64,000 nucleotides of DNA from Myxococcales bacterium (GCA_020633465.1 JACKDN010000017.1:1-64000); one strand, 5' to 3'; positions 49,248 to 58,071 are shown, counted from the stretch's first letter. The notes: generated by a model not told the origin, from the sequence alone. Numbers and translations: made by a program.

Positions 49248-50174
49248 GTGCTGCGACCGTGGGTGTGGGTGAACCTGGTGCTGCTGACGGTGTGCGCGTG
49301 GCTGGGTGCGCGGGTGATCAACAACATCGTGGCCTACGAGGTGGTGCGGCTGCCGACGCGGGCGGCGGCGGCCGAGCCCGTGCGCGTCGAGCCCGAGCGG
49401 CCGCCGGTCGACACATGGCAGGAGAGCATCGCGGCGCGCAACCTGTTCAACGCCGACCCCCCCTCCGATCAGCCGGACGCCGGGGCGCCCGACGCGGCCC
49501 CGGTGGCCGAGCCGGAGGCGCCGCCCCGACCCGGTGAGCCCTGCGATCGCGCCGAGGGCAACCTGGCGTTGGTCGCCACCATGGTCGCCAAGCCCGCGCG
49601 GGCGTCGCGCGCGGTGCTGCGCGAGGGGCGCCGACGCACGGCGCCCACGCGTATGGTGCGCCCGGGCCAGAAGGTGGGCGACGTCGTCGTCGCGGCCATC
49701 CACCCGACGCGCGCCGTGCTGCGCGAGGGCAACGACTACAGCTGCGTGAAGCTGGGCGAGAAGCCCAAGCGCAAGCGGCGCGCGCGGAAGCGCTCGCGCA
49801 CGCGGCGCAGCAAGATCAGCGCGAACATCGCGCGCTCGGTGAAGAAGGTGGGGCGCGACCGCTACCAGGTCGACCGCGAGATGCTCGACGAGCAGCTGAA
49901 CGATCTGCACACGCTCGGCCGGCAGGTGCGCATCCGCCCGTATCGCAAGCGGGGCAAGGCCCACGGCTTCAAGCTGCTGCGCGTGCGCTCGGGCAGCCTC
50001 TTCTTCCACCTCGGCCTGCGCCGCGGCGACGTCCTCACCGGCGTCAACGGCGAGACCGTCAGCTCACCCAACGAGGCCCTCGCGCTCTTCGACCGGCTCA
50101 AGACCGCCCGCGACGTCACCGTCACCGTCGAGCGCCGCGGCCGCCCCCGCACCTTCGAGTACGCCGTCCGCTAG
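49248..50174 (+). CDS. gspC: GspC-like type II secretion protein, stand-alone
   Basis: A 308-residue protein. One N-terminal membrane helix (VWVNLVLLTVCAWLG), then SIAARNLFNADPP, the GspC homology region (NLALVATMVAKP, then RMVRPGQKVGDVVVAAI) and a C-terminal PDZ domain (LGLRRGDVLTGVNGETVSSP). A long Lys/Arg-rich linker (KPKRKRRARKRSRTRR) precedes the PDZ domain. GspC links the inner-membrane platform to the GspD secretin. No other gsp gene is in the window. The GTG at 49248 has GAAGGAG 6 nt upstream. Confidence 0.88.
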   Translation: MLRPWVWVNLVLLTVCAWLGARVINNIVAYEVVRLPTRAAAAEPVRVEPERPPVDTWQESIAARNLFNADPPSDQPDAGAPDAAPVAEPEAPPRPGEPCDRAEGNLALVATMVAKPARASRAVLREGRRRTAPTRMVRPGQKVGDVVVAAIHPTRAVLREGNDYSCVKLGEKPKRKRRARKRSRTRRSKISANIARSVKKVGRDRYQVDREMLDEQLNDLHTLGRQVRIRPYRKRGKAHGFKLLRVRSGSLFFHLGLRRGDVLTGVNGETVSSPNEALALFDRLKTARDVTVTVERRGRPRTFEYAVR

Positions 50175-50481
50175 CCCGCCGGGGTCGTGCCAAAGAAACA
50201 CACGAACCGTACACTTCTTTCACTTTTCGTCCGCGCGCGGTTCGCCGCCCCCGATCCGGGGCCGTCCCATGGGCCGGCGAGGGCCCGCCGGCAACAAGTA
50301 GCCTTCGAGACGTTTTAGTTTGTTTCTTTGCTCCGACCCCGTGGGGCGTTGCTCCGACCCCGTGGGGCAGGTGGGTGGATCGGGGCACGGTGATCGTGGG
50401 AAGGTGCGACGTCGCCTGCGACCGGCCGGGTGCGCCGGGCATCGACAGGGGGCACTGCACTCTTCCGCTCAGGAGCTGCCC
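50175..50481. other. Intergenic region with A/T-rich stretch and tandem repeat
   Basis: No ORF with a ribosome site is visible in these 307 bp. The first 140 bp contain scattered A/T-rich patches and a G/C-rich palindromic stretch. Near 50329-50368 there is a short tandem repeat described separately. The last 20 bp contain the AGGAG ribosome site of the rhodanese gene. Confidence 0.6.
50329..50368 (+). repeat. Tandem 19-bp repeat, period 21
   Basis: TGCTCCGACCCCGTGGGGC occurs at 50329-50347 and again at 50350-50368 with no mismatches. Each copy contains CCCCGTGGGG, a small palindrome. It could be a paired binding site or the remnant of a duplication. The function is unknown. Confidence 0.7.
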
Positions 50482-50940
50482 ATGCGTCTTTTCTCGATCC
50501 TGTTCGTCGCCGCCGCGTTCGTCACCGGGGGATTCTCCGTCGCCGCGGCCTGCCCCGGTGAGAAGATGGCCAAGGAGAAGGCCGGCCCCACCTTCGCCCT
50601 GATCGAGGTCGACCAGCTCGCCTCGTGGGTCGACGCCAAGAAGGCCAAGGTGTTCCACGCCACCAGCGAGGAGAAGTTCGCCAAGGCCCACATCCCCGGC
50701 GCCACCCGGGTGGACTACGACGGCCTGACCGCCGAGGCGCTCGGCGCCGCGAAGGACGAGCGCGTCGTCTTCTACTGCGCCAACACCGGCTGCAGCGCGT
50801 CCGAGAAGGCGGCCAAGGCGGCCCTGACGCTCGGCTTCGTCAACGTGTACGTCTACAAGGGCGGCATCGAGGGCTGGCAGGCGGCCGGCAAGCAGGTCGC
50901 GACGGTCGACGCCGCGAAGAAGGTGCGCGCCGACGGCTGA
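50482..50940 (+). CDS. Periplasmic rhodanese-like protein
   Basis: A 152-residue protein with an N-terminal signal peptide ending near AAAC (residues 1-25), then a single rhodanese fold: FHATSEEKFAKAHIPGATRV, the active-site loop YCANTGCSAS and YVYKGGIEGWQAAGK. The catalytic Cys is present. Single-domain exported rhodaneses may transfer sulfane sulfur. ATG at 50482 with AGGAG. The stop codon falls at the outer edge of a copy of the hairpin repeat, which may terminate this transcript. Confidence 0.88.
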   Translation: MRLFSILFVAAAFVTGGFSVAAACPGEKMAKEKAGPTFALIEVDQLASWVDAKKAKVFHATSEEKFAKAHIPGATRVDYDGLTAEALGAAKDERVVFYCANTGCSASEKAAKAALTLGFVNVYVYKGGIEGWQAAGKQVATVDAAKKVRADG

Positions 50941-50944
50941 GAGT

Positions 50945-51118
50945 CTGTCAGCAAATCGTCCACCTGCTGCGCGAACCGCTGCATCCCGCTGGGCGGCGTT
51001 GCGGGGCCCCCAACATCTGGGGAAGCACGGCAAGTGCGTCCGCCAGATGTTGTGCACCCCCGCGCCTTGCCCAGCGGGCGCCGCGGTCCGCTCGCGACGG
51101 CGTCCGATTCACTGACAG
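50945..51118 (-). repeat. Long-hairpin repeat, copy A (inverted)
   Basis: A 174-bp element, minus strand relative to copies B and C. Its termini are CTGTCAG and CTGACAG, and the flanking 5-9 bp also match. The whole element is an imperfect palindrome: the two arms align over about 75 nt, with the core CAACATCTGG/CCAGATGTTG around a central spacer of about 20 nt. Comparing base by base, it reads as identical to copy C in reverse complement. Confidence 0.85.
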
Positions 51119-51201
51119 CCTCTGAGAGTCGCGGCACGCTTCGCGCCGAACGCCCCGCCGGCCCCGCCGCGCGGGGCGTTCGGCGTTTCGGAGGCGCCCC
51201 C

Positions 51202-52734
51202 TCACCAGGGATCGGGCAGCACCACGTCGCCCGACGTGTCGAAGGTGAAGCCCAGGCTCACCGTGCGCACCTCGCCGGCCGCCAGGCGCAGGGGCAGGTG
51301 CACCAGGCCGTCCTCGTCGGCGCGGGGCGGTCCCTCGCTGCACCACTTCTCGGACGGCACCACCTTCAGCGCGCGCAGCTCGCTCACCGGCAGCCGCAGC
51401 GTCAGCTCGACGGCGCCGGTGTCTGCGCCGGCCCAGGTCAGCTCGACCTCGGTGACGAAGTGCGTGCGATCCCGCCCCAGCAGCCGATCCTCGGTGCGGC
51501 GCAGCCGCCGCGCCCGAACGCTCCAGCGATCGTCGCTGCCGAAGGACTGCTCGAAGTGCTCGCCGGCGCCCACGTAGACCACGTCGGCCACGCCCACCCA
51601 GGCCCCGTCGCGCAGCAGCGTCACCGGACCGGCCAGGATCGGCGTCGCCCCCGCGTTCGTGAGCGCCACCCGCCAGAACACGTGCGGGGCCAGCTCGGCG
51701 CGGCACACGCGGGCGACCGTCGCGCTGCTGCGGAAGCCGCCCACCGCCACCTTGTGCGGCCGCCCGTCGCTCGGCACGCTCACCGGCCCGTCGGGGCTCA
51801 GCCGTCGAGGCTCGCCCCCGTCGTACACGCCGGGCACCGCGTCGCGGCCGTCGTCCTTGCGCGCCGCCTCGCTGCGGTGCTGCAGCACGACCTTCTTCTT
51901 CTCGGCCTTCGGCTGCAGCCGCAGCCGGTCGGCGCCCAGCGGCGGCAGCTCGGCGCCCGCCCCCGGCCGATCGGTGCTGAGCACCAGCTCGACGTCGCGC
52001 CAGTCCTCGCCGGTGGCCTGCCAGACCGTCGCGTAGGTGGTCCAGTCGACCGCGCTGTCGTCGCGCAGGTGCGCCTCGTGGCTGGGGCGCCACAGCGCGC
52101 AAGGCACCAGGCCGCGGACGGTGAGCGTCGCCTCCCCGGCGGCCTCGGCCCACAGGTCGATCTCGAGATCGCACACCGGGCGCGGCTGGTGCGCCGTCAC
52201 GACGTCGACCTGCGCGGCCTGCCGGTTCAGCGCGGCCTCGGCCTCGGCCTCGGCGAGGCGCGCGTCCCGCAGCGCGTCGGTGGCGTCGTCCACCAGGCGC
52301 TCGAGCGTGGACAGGTTGTCGTCCCAGGCCGCCGGTGCGGCGTCGGGCTGCCACGCGGTGGCCGCCAGCCGATCGGCGTAGCGCGCCAGCACCTGCTCGG
52401 CCGCGCGCCGCCGGTGCTCGGCCCGGGTCCGCCGGGCGCAGGCCGCGGCCAAGGCGTCCTCGGCCGCGTGCATCGCCTGCAGCGCGCCCTGCACCCGCTC
52501 GGCGTCGGCCCCGCCCCGACCGTCGTGGCGCCGCACGAGCCGCAGCCGCTCGACGCGGCCCCCGGGCAGCGTCGCGCCCAGGTGCGCCGCGTGCGTCAGC
52601 GGCGTCAGGCCCCGCGCGACCAGCCGGTTCAGCCCGGCCTCGAGGGTCAGCGTCCGGACGCGGGCCAGCTCGGCTCGATCCTCGAAGGCCGTCACCCGCG
52701 TGATCGGCAGCTCGATCGGCGTGCGCTCAGTCAC
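51202..52734 (-). CDS. DUF4139/DUF4140-domain protein, second of two
   Basis: A 510-residue protein. The N-terminus (ITRVTAFEDRAELARVRTL) is the DUF4140 half, then an Ala/Arg-rich coiled coil, then DUF4139 (LTVRGLVPCALWRPSHEAHL, then VELVLSTDRPGAG) with a beta-rich end. The family is annotated 'mucoidy inhibitor MuiA'-like in other bacteria; the molecular function is not established. No signal peptide. GTG start at 52734, overlapping the stop of the upstream paralogue by 8 nt. Confidence 0.82.
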   Translation of the reverse strand: MTERTPIELPITRVTAFEDRAELARVRTLTLEAGLNRLVARGLTPLTHAAHLGATLPGGRVERLRLVRRHDGRGGADAERVQGALQAMHAAEDALAAACARRTRAEHRRRAAEQVLARYADRLAATAWQPDAAPAAWDDNLSTLERLVDDATDALRDARLAEAEAEAALNRQAAQVDVVTAHQPRPVCDLEIDLWAEAAGEATLTVRGLVPCALWRPSHEAHLRDDSAVDWTTYATVWQATGEDWRDVELVLSTDRPGAGAELPPLGADRLRLQPKAEKKKVVLQHRSEAARKDDGRDAVPGVYDGGEPRRLSPDGPVSVPSDGRPHKVAVGGFRSSATVARVCRAELAPHVFWRVALTNAGATPILAGPVTLLRDGAWVGVADVVYVGAGEHFEQSFGSDDRWSVRARRLRRTEDRLLGRDRTHFVTEVELTWAGADTGAVELTLRLPVSELRALKVVPSEKWCSEGPPRADEDGLVHLPLRLAAGEVRTVSLGFTFDTSGDVVLPDPW

Positions 52735-54810
52735 GGCGGTTGCCTCCGATCACCTCGCTCTTGGCGGGGAACTCCAGCCGGTAGTGCCAGGCCAGCACGT
52801 CGGTGCTGCCCGGCGACACGGTCAGCGTCCAGCGCAGGCCCCCCTCGAGCGTCCGCCCCTGCGGATCCCGATCCGTCCGCTCGGCCGCCGGCACGCTCTC
52901 GACCAGCGTGACGGTCAGATCGTCCACGTCGTCGTCGGGCTGCGGCAGCCGGTCGTACAGCACCACGTCCACGGGCTCGGGCAGCGACGATCGCACCCGC
53001 ACGGCGACGTGGTGGTCCACCCGCGTCGTCTGGCTCATCAGCCCCTTGTCCTGCTGCTGCACCGTCACCTTGCGGTCGACCACCCGCACGTCCGGATCGA
53101 CGCCGAGGTTCAGCTCGAGCGGCCGCCCGCCGGCCGCGCCTTCGACCCGGCTCTGCACCTTGAAGTCGCCGTCGACGTGCACCGCCATCGGGCCGTCGGG
53201 CAGCGATCGGCCCCGCGTCACGTCCACGGTGCAGTACCGGAACACGTCGTGGCCGCCCCGCGGCACGGCGCGGTGCTCGAGCGTCGCGGCGGCCTGCGCG
53301 GCGTAGACGCCCACGCGGTGGTACAGGCCGTCGCCGGGCAGATCGTGGCGCCCCTCGGCGACGAACACCTGATGGTACGCGTCGTGGGCCAGCGGGCGGG
53401 TGCCGGGGGGCAGGGGACCCCGGGCGAGGCGGTCCGCCGCGGCGTTCAGGGCGGCGATCGCGCGGTACAGCGCCGCCGGGGCGTCCGCGTCGTGATCGGC
53501 CACCAGCTCGGCCAGGTGCGCCCGCGGATCCAGCGGGCGCAGCCGGCCTCGATCGACGGCCTCGGGCCCGGCCAGCCGCAGGTAGGCGTAGCGCAGGCGC
53601 GGCGTCAGCGCCGCGCCGGGCGGGCGCACGGTGGCGGCCTGCGCCTCGACGGCCAGGCCGCCCGGCCCACCGCCCCCGCGCGGAGGCGCCGAGCGGGCCA
53701 TCTTGGGGGCGGGCGGCGCGCCGCCGAAGGCCATCGCCTGGGGCGCGCCGGCGCGGCGGACGGCCGAGCGAGGGGCGGCGCGGGCGGCGGCGCGGGCGGC
53801 GGGACGTCCAGCTCCTGATCGTAGAAGTCGTCGAGCGCCTCGTCGTGCTCGTCGGGCAGCACGCGGTGGACGGCCGTGTCCCCCGCGTCGGCCTCGCCGT
53901 AGGCGCCGGCCGCCGGCGCGGCGGCGGCGGCCACCACCGGCTGGGGCGGCGGCGGCGCCGGGGGCCCCGCGTCGTAGCCGCCGAAGAGATCGGGCAGATC
54001 GTCGGGCAGCGCGCGGAAGGCGGGCCGGCGCGCCGGCTGGGCCGTGCCGATGCGCCACGAGGTCAGCTCGGGCAGCGCCGTGTCTCGGCTGAGATCGGCG
54101 GTGCTGACGCGCACCTCGGCGCCGTCCCAGTCCTCGCCGCTGGCCTGCGCGATCAGCGCGTCGAGGCGCAGGCGGGCGGACTCGCCCTCGAGGTGCAGCG
54201 TGTAGGCCGGCACCCAGCGGGCGGCCTCGACGAAGTACTCGATCTCGAAGGGGCCCCCCTCGCTGAGCTCGAAGCGCACGCCGCGCGCGAAGCGCGGCGG
54301 GGCCGGATCGCGGTCGCGGGTGGCGGCGAAGCGGGCGGCGGCCTCGGCCGCGTCGTCGCGCGCGCGCCGCAGCCCGCCGAGGGTCTCGTCGAGGGCCTCG
54401 AGCCGCGCGTCCACGGTGCCGTGAAGCGCCACCAGCGCCCCGGGATCGGCCAGCGGCCGCCCCGCGCCCTGCGGCGGCTTCGCGTCCAGGCCGGCGAAGA
54501 GCGCGCGCCGGCGCTCGAGCACGGCGATGCGATCGTCGAGATCTTCGACGGCGCGCCACCGCCGCCGCACCGCGGCGTCGTCGGGCGCGGTCGCGTCGCC
54601 CGCGCCGCCGGCCAGCCGACAGGTCTCGCGGACGTCGCGCGCCGCCCCGCGGGCGGGCCGCACGCGCAGGGCGTCGGCGGCGTGCAAGAGCGGCAGATCG
54701 GCCACCTCGACGGGCCCGGCCGGGCCCTCGCCCGCGCGGACGACGAGCGCGCCGTTGCGGTGCACGGTGACCCGGACGACGCGGGTCGGGACGGGCTCGG
54801 GGTTCTGCAT
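52727..54810 (-). CDS. DUF4139/DUF4140-domain protein, first of two (apparent frameshift)
   Basis: From the ATG at 54810: DUF4140 (TRVVRVTVHRNGALVVRAG), a coiled coil, and DUF4139 first half (ARWVPAYTLHLEGESARLRL, ASGEDWDGAEVRVSTADLSR). A Pro-rich linker (PPPAPPPAPPL) follows, after which the frame breaks near 53783 in CGCCCCTCGC. The continuation in the other frame reads RSAVRRAGAPQAMAFGG, and ends with the DUF4139 C-terminal half (LHYRLEF-like WHYRLEFPAKS). One inserted base restores a protein of about 694 residues. It is translationally coupled to the second paralogue. Confidence 0.72.
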
Positions 54811-54877
54811 GGCCGCGACGATAGCGCGTGGCCGCAGGGGCGGGAAGGGGGCGCGCGGTTCGCGGCGCCCGGGGGGG

Positions 54878-56056
54878 TCAGCGCAGGACGCTGACCGTCG
54901 CCAGGTCGCGCGTGATGTTCTTCTGGTGCGCCTCGAGGGTGCCGCCGCCGATCTCGAGCAGCTTGGCGTCGCGCCACAGCCGCTCGACGTCGTACTCGCC
55001 CATGTAGCCGTAGCCGCCCAGCACCTGGATGGCGCGGTCGGCGACGTTCTTGGCCATCGTCGAGCAGTAGAGCTTCACGCCGTCCGAGTCGAGGCGGTTG
55101 CCGGCCTTGTTCAGGTCGAGCGCGTTGGCCACCTGGTACACGTAGCTGCGCCCCGCCATGTACTCGGCGTAGCTCTCGCCGATGTGGCGCTGGATCTGCC
55201 CGAAGCTGCGCAGGGGCTTGCCGAACGACTGGCGCTCGCTGGCGTAGCCGTTCATCACCTCGACGCAGCGCCGCGCGATGCCCAGGCTCATCGCGGCCAG
55301 CGTCAGCCGCTCGAGCTCGAGGTTGCGCATCATGTGCAGCGTCGCGTCGCCCTCGGCGCCGATGCGGTTGGCCGCCGGCACGCGGCAGCCCTCGAACACC
55401 AGCTCGGCGGTGGGCGAGGCGCGCATGCCGAGCTTGTCGTTCAGCTTCTGCCCCAGGCTGAAGCCCGGCATGCCCTTCTCGACGATGAACATGCTGAGCG
55501 CGCTGCGCGCGGCGCCCTGCATGCGCGCGTACACCAGGAACACGTCGCCCAGCGTCTTCTGGTCGACGGCACCGTTGGTGATCCACATCTTCGCGCCGTC
55601 GAGCACGTAGTCGTCGCCGTCGCGGCGCGCCGTCGTGCGCATGCCCAGCACGTCGGTGCCGGCGCCCGGCTCGCTCATGCACATGCCGCCGATGGCCTCG
55701 CCGGTGCACGCCTTGGGCAGGTAGCGGGCGCGCTGCGCGTCGTCGCCGTTGAAGTTCAGGTTGTTGGCGAACAGCATCGCGTGCGCCAGGTAGGCCAGCG
55801 TGAAGCCGGGATCGACCGCCGACAGCTCCTCGTGCGCGATCACCGCCGCGGTGGCGTCCATGCCCGAGCCGCCGAAGCGCTCGTCGACGGTGACGCCGAG
55901 CAGACCCAGGTCGCCCAGCTTGCGGAACAGCGGCTGGTTGAAGCGCTCGTCGCGATCGTGGGCGGCCGCCTGCGGGGCGACCTCCTTCTCGGCGAAGTCG
56001 CGCACCATGCGGCGCAGCGAGGCGTGCTCGTCGGTGGGGTTGAACAGGTCGGCCAT
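54878..56056 (-). CDS. Acyl-CoA dehydrogenase, isovaleryl-CoA dehydrogenase-like
   Basis: A 392-residue flavoprotein. It shows the FAD/substrate motif GGMCMSEPGAGTDVLGMRT, WITNGAVDQKT, and the C-terminal QVLGGYGYMGEYDVERLWRD. NLELERLTLA corresponds to the isovaleryl-CoA dehydrogenase position for the catalytic Glu, which differs from medium-chain enzymes. It oxidises an acyl-CoA to the 2-enoyl form and passes electrons to ETF. Substrate assignment is by motif only. Three tandem AAGGAC copies precede the ATG. Confidence 0.88.
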   Translation of the reverse strand: MADLFNPTDEHASLRRMVRDFAEKEVAPQAAAHDRDERFNQPLFRKLGDLGLLGVTVDERFGGSGMDATAAVIAHEELSAVDPGFTLAYLAHAMLFANNLNFNGDDAQRARYLPKACTGEAIGGMCMSEPGAGTDVLGMRTTARRDGDDYVLDGAKMWITNGAVDQKTLGDVFLVYARMQGAARSALSMFIVEKGMPGFSLGQKLNDKLGMRASPTAELVFEGCRVPAANRIGAEGDATLHMMRNLELERLTLAAMSLGIARRCVEVMNGYASERQSFGKPLRSFGQIQRHIGESYAEYMAGRSYVYQVANALDLNKAGNRLDSDGVKLYCSTMAKNVADRAIQVLGGYGYMGEYDVERLWRDAKLLEIGGGTLEAHQKNITRDLATVSVLR

Positions 56057-56060
56057 GGTG

Positions 56061-56089
56061 TCCTTCGCTCGGTCCTTCGCTGGGTCCTT
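56061..56089 (-). repeat. Three tandem Shine-Dalgarno-like 12-mers upstream of the acyl-CoA dehydrogenase
   Basis: On the minus strand AAGGA occurs three times at a period of exactly 12 nt (complementary TCCTT at 56061-56065, 56073-56077 and 56085-56089). The proximal copy is at a normal distance from the ATG at 56056. The tandem copies could raise initiation or reflect slippage. Confidence 0.7.
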
Positions 56090-56190
56090 GGCGGGGTCCG
56101 GGCGGCGCGGAGGCGGGCCCGCGCCGCGGCGGCCCTCCGCGCGGCGGCGCAGTATAGCACCGGGCGCGCGAAGGCCGTAAGGTGCCCGGC

Positions 56191-57657
56191 ATGTCGACGC
56201 GCCTGCATCCCCCCGACCGCGATCTGTTCGAGCAGGTGGCCCGGGCCGCCTTCCTCAACCCGTTCGGGGCCGAGCGCGCGGCGCTCGACGCGTCGCTGGC
56301 CGCCGACGCGCCGAAGGGGCCGGGCGATCTGGTCGATCGTGTGCTCGTGCGCCTGCGCGTGCGCCTCGACTGGCTCGAGAGCGTCGGCCGCCTGGACGTC
56401 ACCGGCTTCGACGATCACGACGCGACGCTGCTCGAGCACGCCATCCTGTTCGAGCGCTTCCACCGCTTCGGGCCCGACTTCGAGCGCCTGCTCGAGGCGC
56501 AGCTCGCCGCGCCCGAGCGAACGCTCCCCGTGCCCTTCGCCGACGCGCTGCTGGGCGGGCTGCAGAGCGCCGGCATCGCGCCGACGCGCGCCGAGCGCCT
56601 GATGGCGCTGTTCTGGCAGATGCGCCGCGCCTATCACTTCATCGACCGCGGCCTGGTGGGGCGCAGCGAAGCGATGCGCGCCCTGCGCGCCGATCTGTGG
56701 AACGCCGTCTTCACCGTCGACATCGAGCGGTACGATCGCTTCCTCTGGGATCGCATGGAGGACTTCTCGGTGCTTTTGCTGGGCGAGACCGGCACCGGCA
56801 AGGGCGCCGCCGCCGCGGCCATTGGTCGGGCCGGCTACGTCCCCTGGGATCCGCACCGCCGAGCGTTCGCCGATCCCTTCACCGAGAGCTTCGTCCCGCT
56901 GAACCTGAGCGAGTTCCCCGAGACGCTCATCGAGAGCGCCCTGTTCGGCCACGCGAAGGGAGCGTTCACCGGCGCCGTGAGCGATCACGACGGCGCGTTC
57001 ACGCGCTGCCGGCCCCACGGCGCGGTGTTCCTCGACGAGATCGGCGAGGTGACGCCGCCGGTGCAGATCAAGCTCTTGAGGGTGCTCGAGGAGCGCGCCT
57101 ACACCCCGGTCGGCGGCACGACGGCGCGACGCTTCGACGGCCGCGTACTGGCCGCCACCCACCGCAGCCTGGATCGCCTGCGCGCCGACGGTCGCTTCCG
57201 CGACGACTTCTACCACCGGCTGTGCAGCCACGTGATCGCCGTGCCGCCCCTGCGCACGCGCATCGCCGAGGCGCCTGCCGAGCTGGACGATCTGCTGGCG
57301 GTGGTCGTCGAGCGCATCCTCGGCCAGCCCGACGCGGATCTCTGCGCCGAGATCCGCGCCGCGCTGGATCGCGACCTGCCCCCGGAGCATCCCTGGCCGG
57401 GCAACGTGCGCGAGCTGGCCCAGCGGGCCCGGCGCGTGATGCTCACCGGCGGCTGCGCCGATCCGCCCCCCGCGGTGAGCGCGGCCCGCGATCCCTTCCT
57501 CGGCAGCGTCGGCGCCGGCGAGCTGGACGCGCGCGATCTGATCGAGGGCTACTGCGCGCGGCTGTACCACCAGCACGGCACCTACGAAGAGGTCGCGCGG
57601 CGCACCGGCCTCGACCGCCGCACGGTGCGCAAGTACGTGAAGAAGGCGCAGGGGTAG
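56191..57657 (+). CDS. Sigma-54-dependent activator with an unfamiliar N-terminal domain
   Basis: A 488-residue protein. The first 190 residues are a helical domain without REC, GAF, PAS or FHA motifs that I can recognise. The AAA+ domain follows: Walker A GETGTGKG, the sigma-54 loop GAFTGA, Walker B AVFLDEIGE and FRDDFYHRL. A C-terminal HTH ends TGLDRRTVRKYVKKAQG. It would activate RNA polymerase with sigma-54 at unidentified promoters. The ATG at 56191 follows AAGG by 9 nt; a GTG at 56182 is possible. Confidence 0.9.
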   Translation: MSTRLHPPDRDLFEQVARAAFLNPFGAERAALDASLAADAPKGPGDLVDRVLVRLRVRLDWLESVGRLDVTGFDDHDATLLEHAILFERFHRFGPDFERLLEAQLAAPERTLPVPFADALLGGLQSAGIAPTRAERLMALFWQMRRAYHFIDRGLVGRSEAMRALRADLWNAVFTVDIERYDRFLWDRMEDFSVLLLGETGTGKGAAAAAIGRAGYVPWDPHRRAFADPFTESFVPLNLSEFPETLIESALFGHAKGAFTGAVSDHDGAFTRCRPHGAVFLDEIGEVTPPVQIKLLRVLEERAYTPVGGTTARRFDGRVLAATHRSLDRLRADGRFRDDFYHRLCSHVIAVPPLRTRIAEAPAELDDLLAVVVERILGQPDADLCAEIRAALDRDLPPEHPWPGNVRELAQRARRVMLTGGCADPPPAVSAARDPFLGSVGAGELDARDLIEGYCARLYHQHGTYEEVARRTGLDRRTVRKYVKKAQG

Positions 57658-57709
57658 CGGTCTGCGAACGAGCCGTCGGTGCTCGAATCCGACCGGCGGT
57701 CAGCGGTCA

Positions 57710-57890
57710 CAGGGTCAGCAGGAATAGGACGCCGTCGCGAGCGGGCCGGGGCGCCTGCTGGGCAAGGCGCGGGGTGCACAACATCTGGCGGACGCACTTG
57801 CCGTGCTTCCCCAGATGTTGTGTGCCCCGCAACGCCGCCCAGCGGGATGCACCGGTTCGCGCAGCAGGCGGCCTGTTTCTGCTGACCCTG
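57710..57890 (+). repeat. Long-hairpin repeat, copy B (diverged)
   Basis: A 181-bp copy with the same core as A and C (CTGGGCAAGGCGCGGGG, CAACATCTGG, CCAGATGTTG) but different ends: CAGGGTCAGCAG at the left and CTGCTGACCCTG at the right, a near-perfect terminal inverted repeat of 19 bp (two mismatches). It lies head-to-tail with copy C, 7 nt away. Confidence 0.82.
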
Positions 57891-57897
57891 TCAGAGG

Positions 57898-58071
57898 CTG
57901 TCAGTGAATCGGACGCCGTCGCGAGCGGACCGCGGCGCCCGCTGGGCAAGGCGCGGGGGTGCACAACATCTGGCGGACGCACTTGCCGTGCTTCCCCAGA
58001 TGTTGGGGGCCCCGCAACGCCGCCCAGCGGGATGCAGCGGTTCGCGCAGCAGGTGGACGATTTGCTGACAG
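57898..58071 (+). repeat. Long-hairpin repeat, copy C
   Basis: A 174-bp copy, the reverse complement of copy A with no difference that I could find by eye. Terminal inverted repeats are CTGTCAGTGAATCG and CGATTTGCTGACAG (12 of 14 match). The arms can fold into one long imperfect hairpin with the CAACATCTGG stem at its top. No ORF with a ribosome site is inside. Confidence 0.85.

Noticed and set aside
50331..50367. CCCCGTGGGG palindromes as intrinsic terminators
   Set aside because: The stem is only four to five base pairs with a two-base loop, and no T-run follows.
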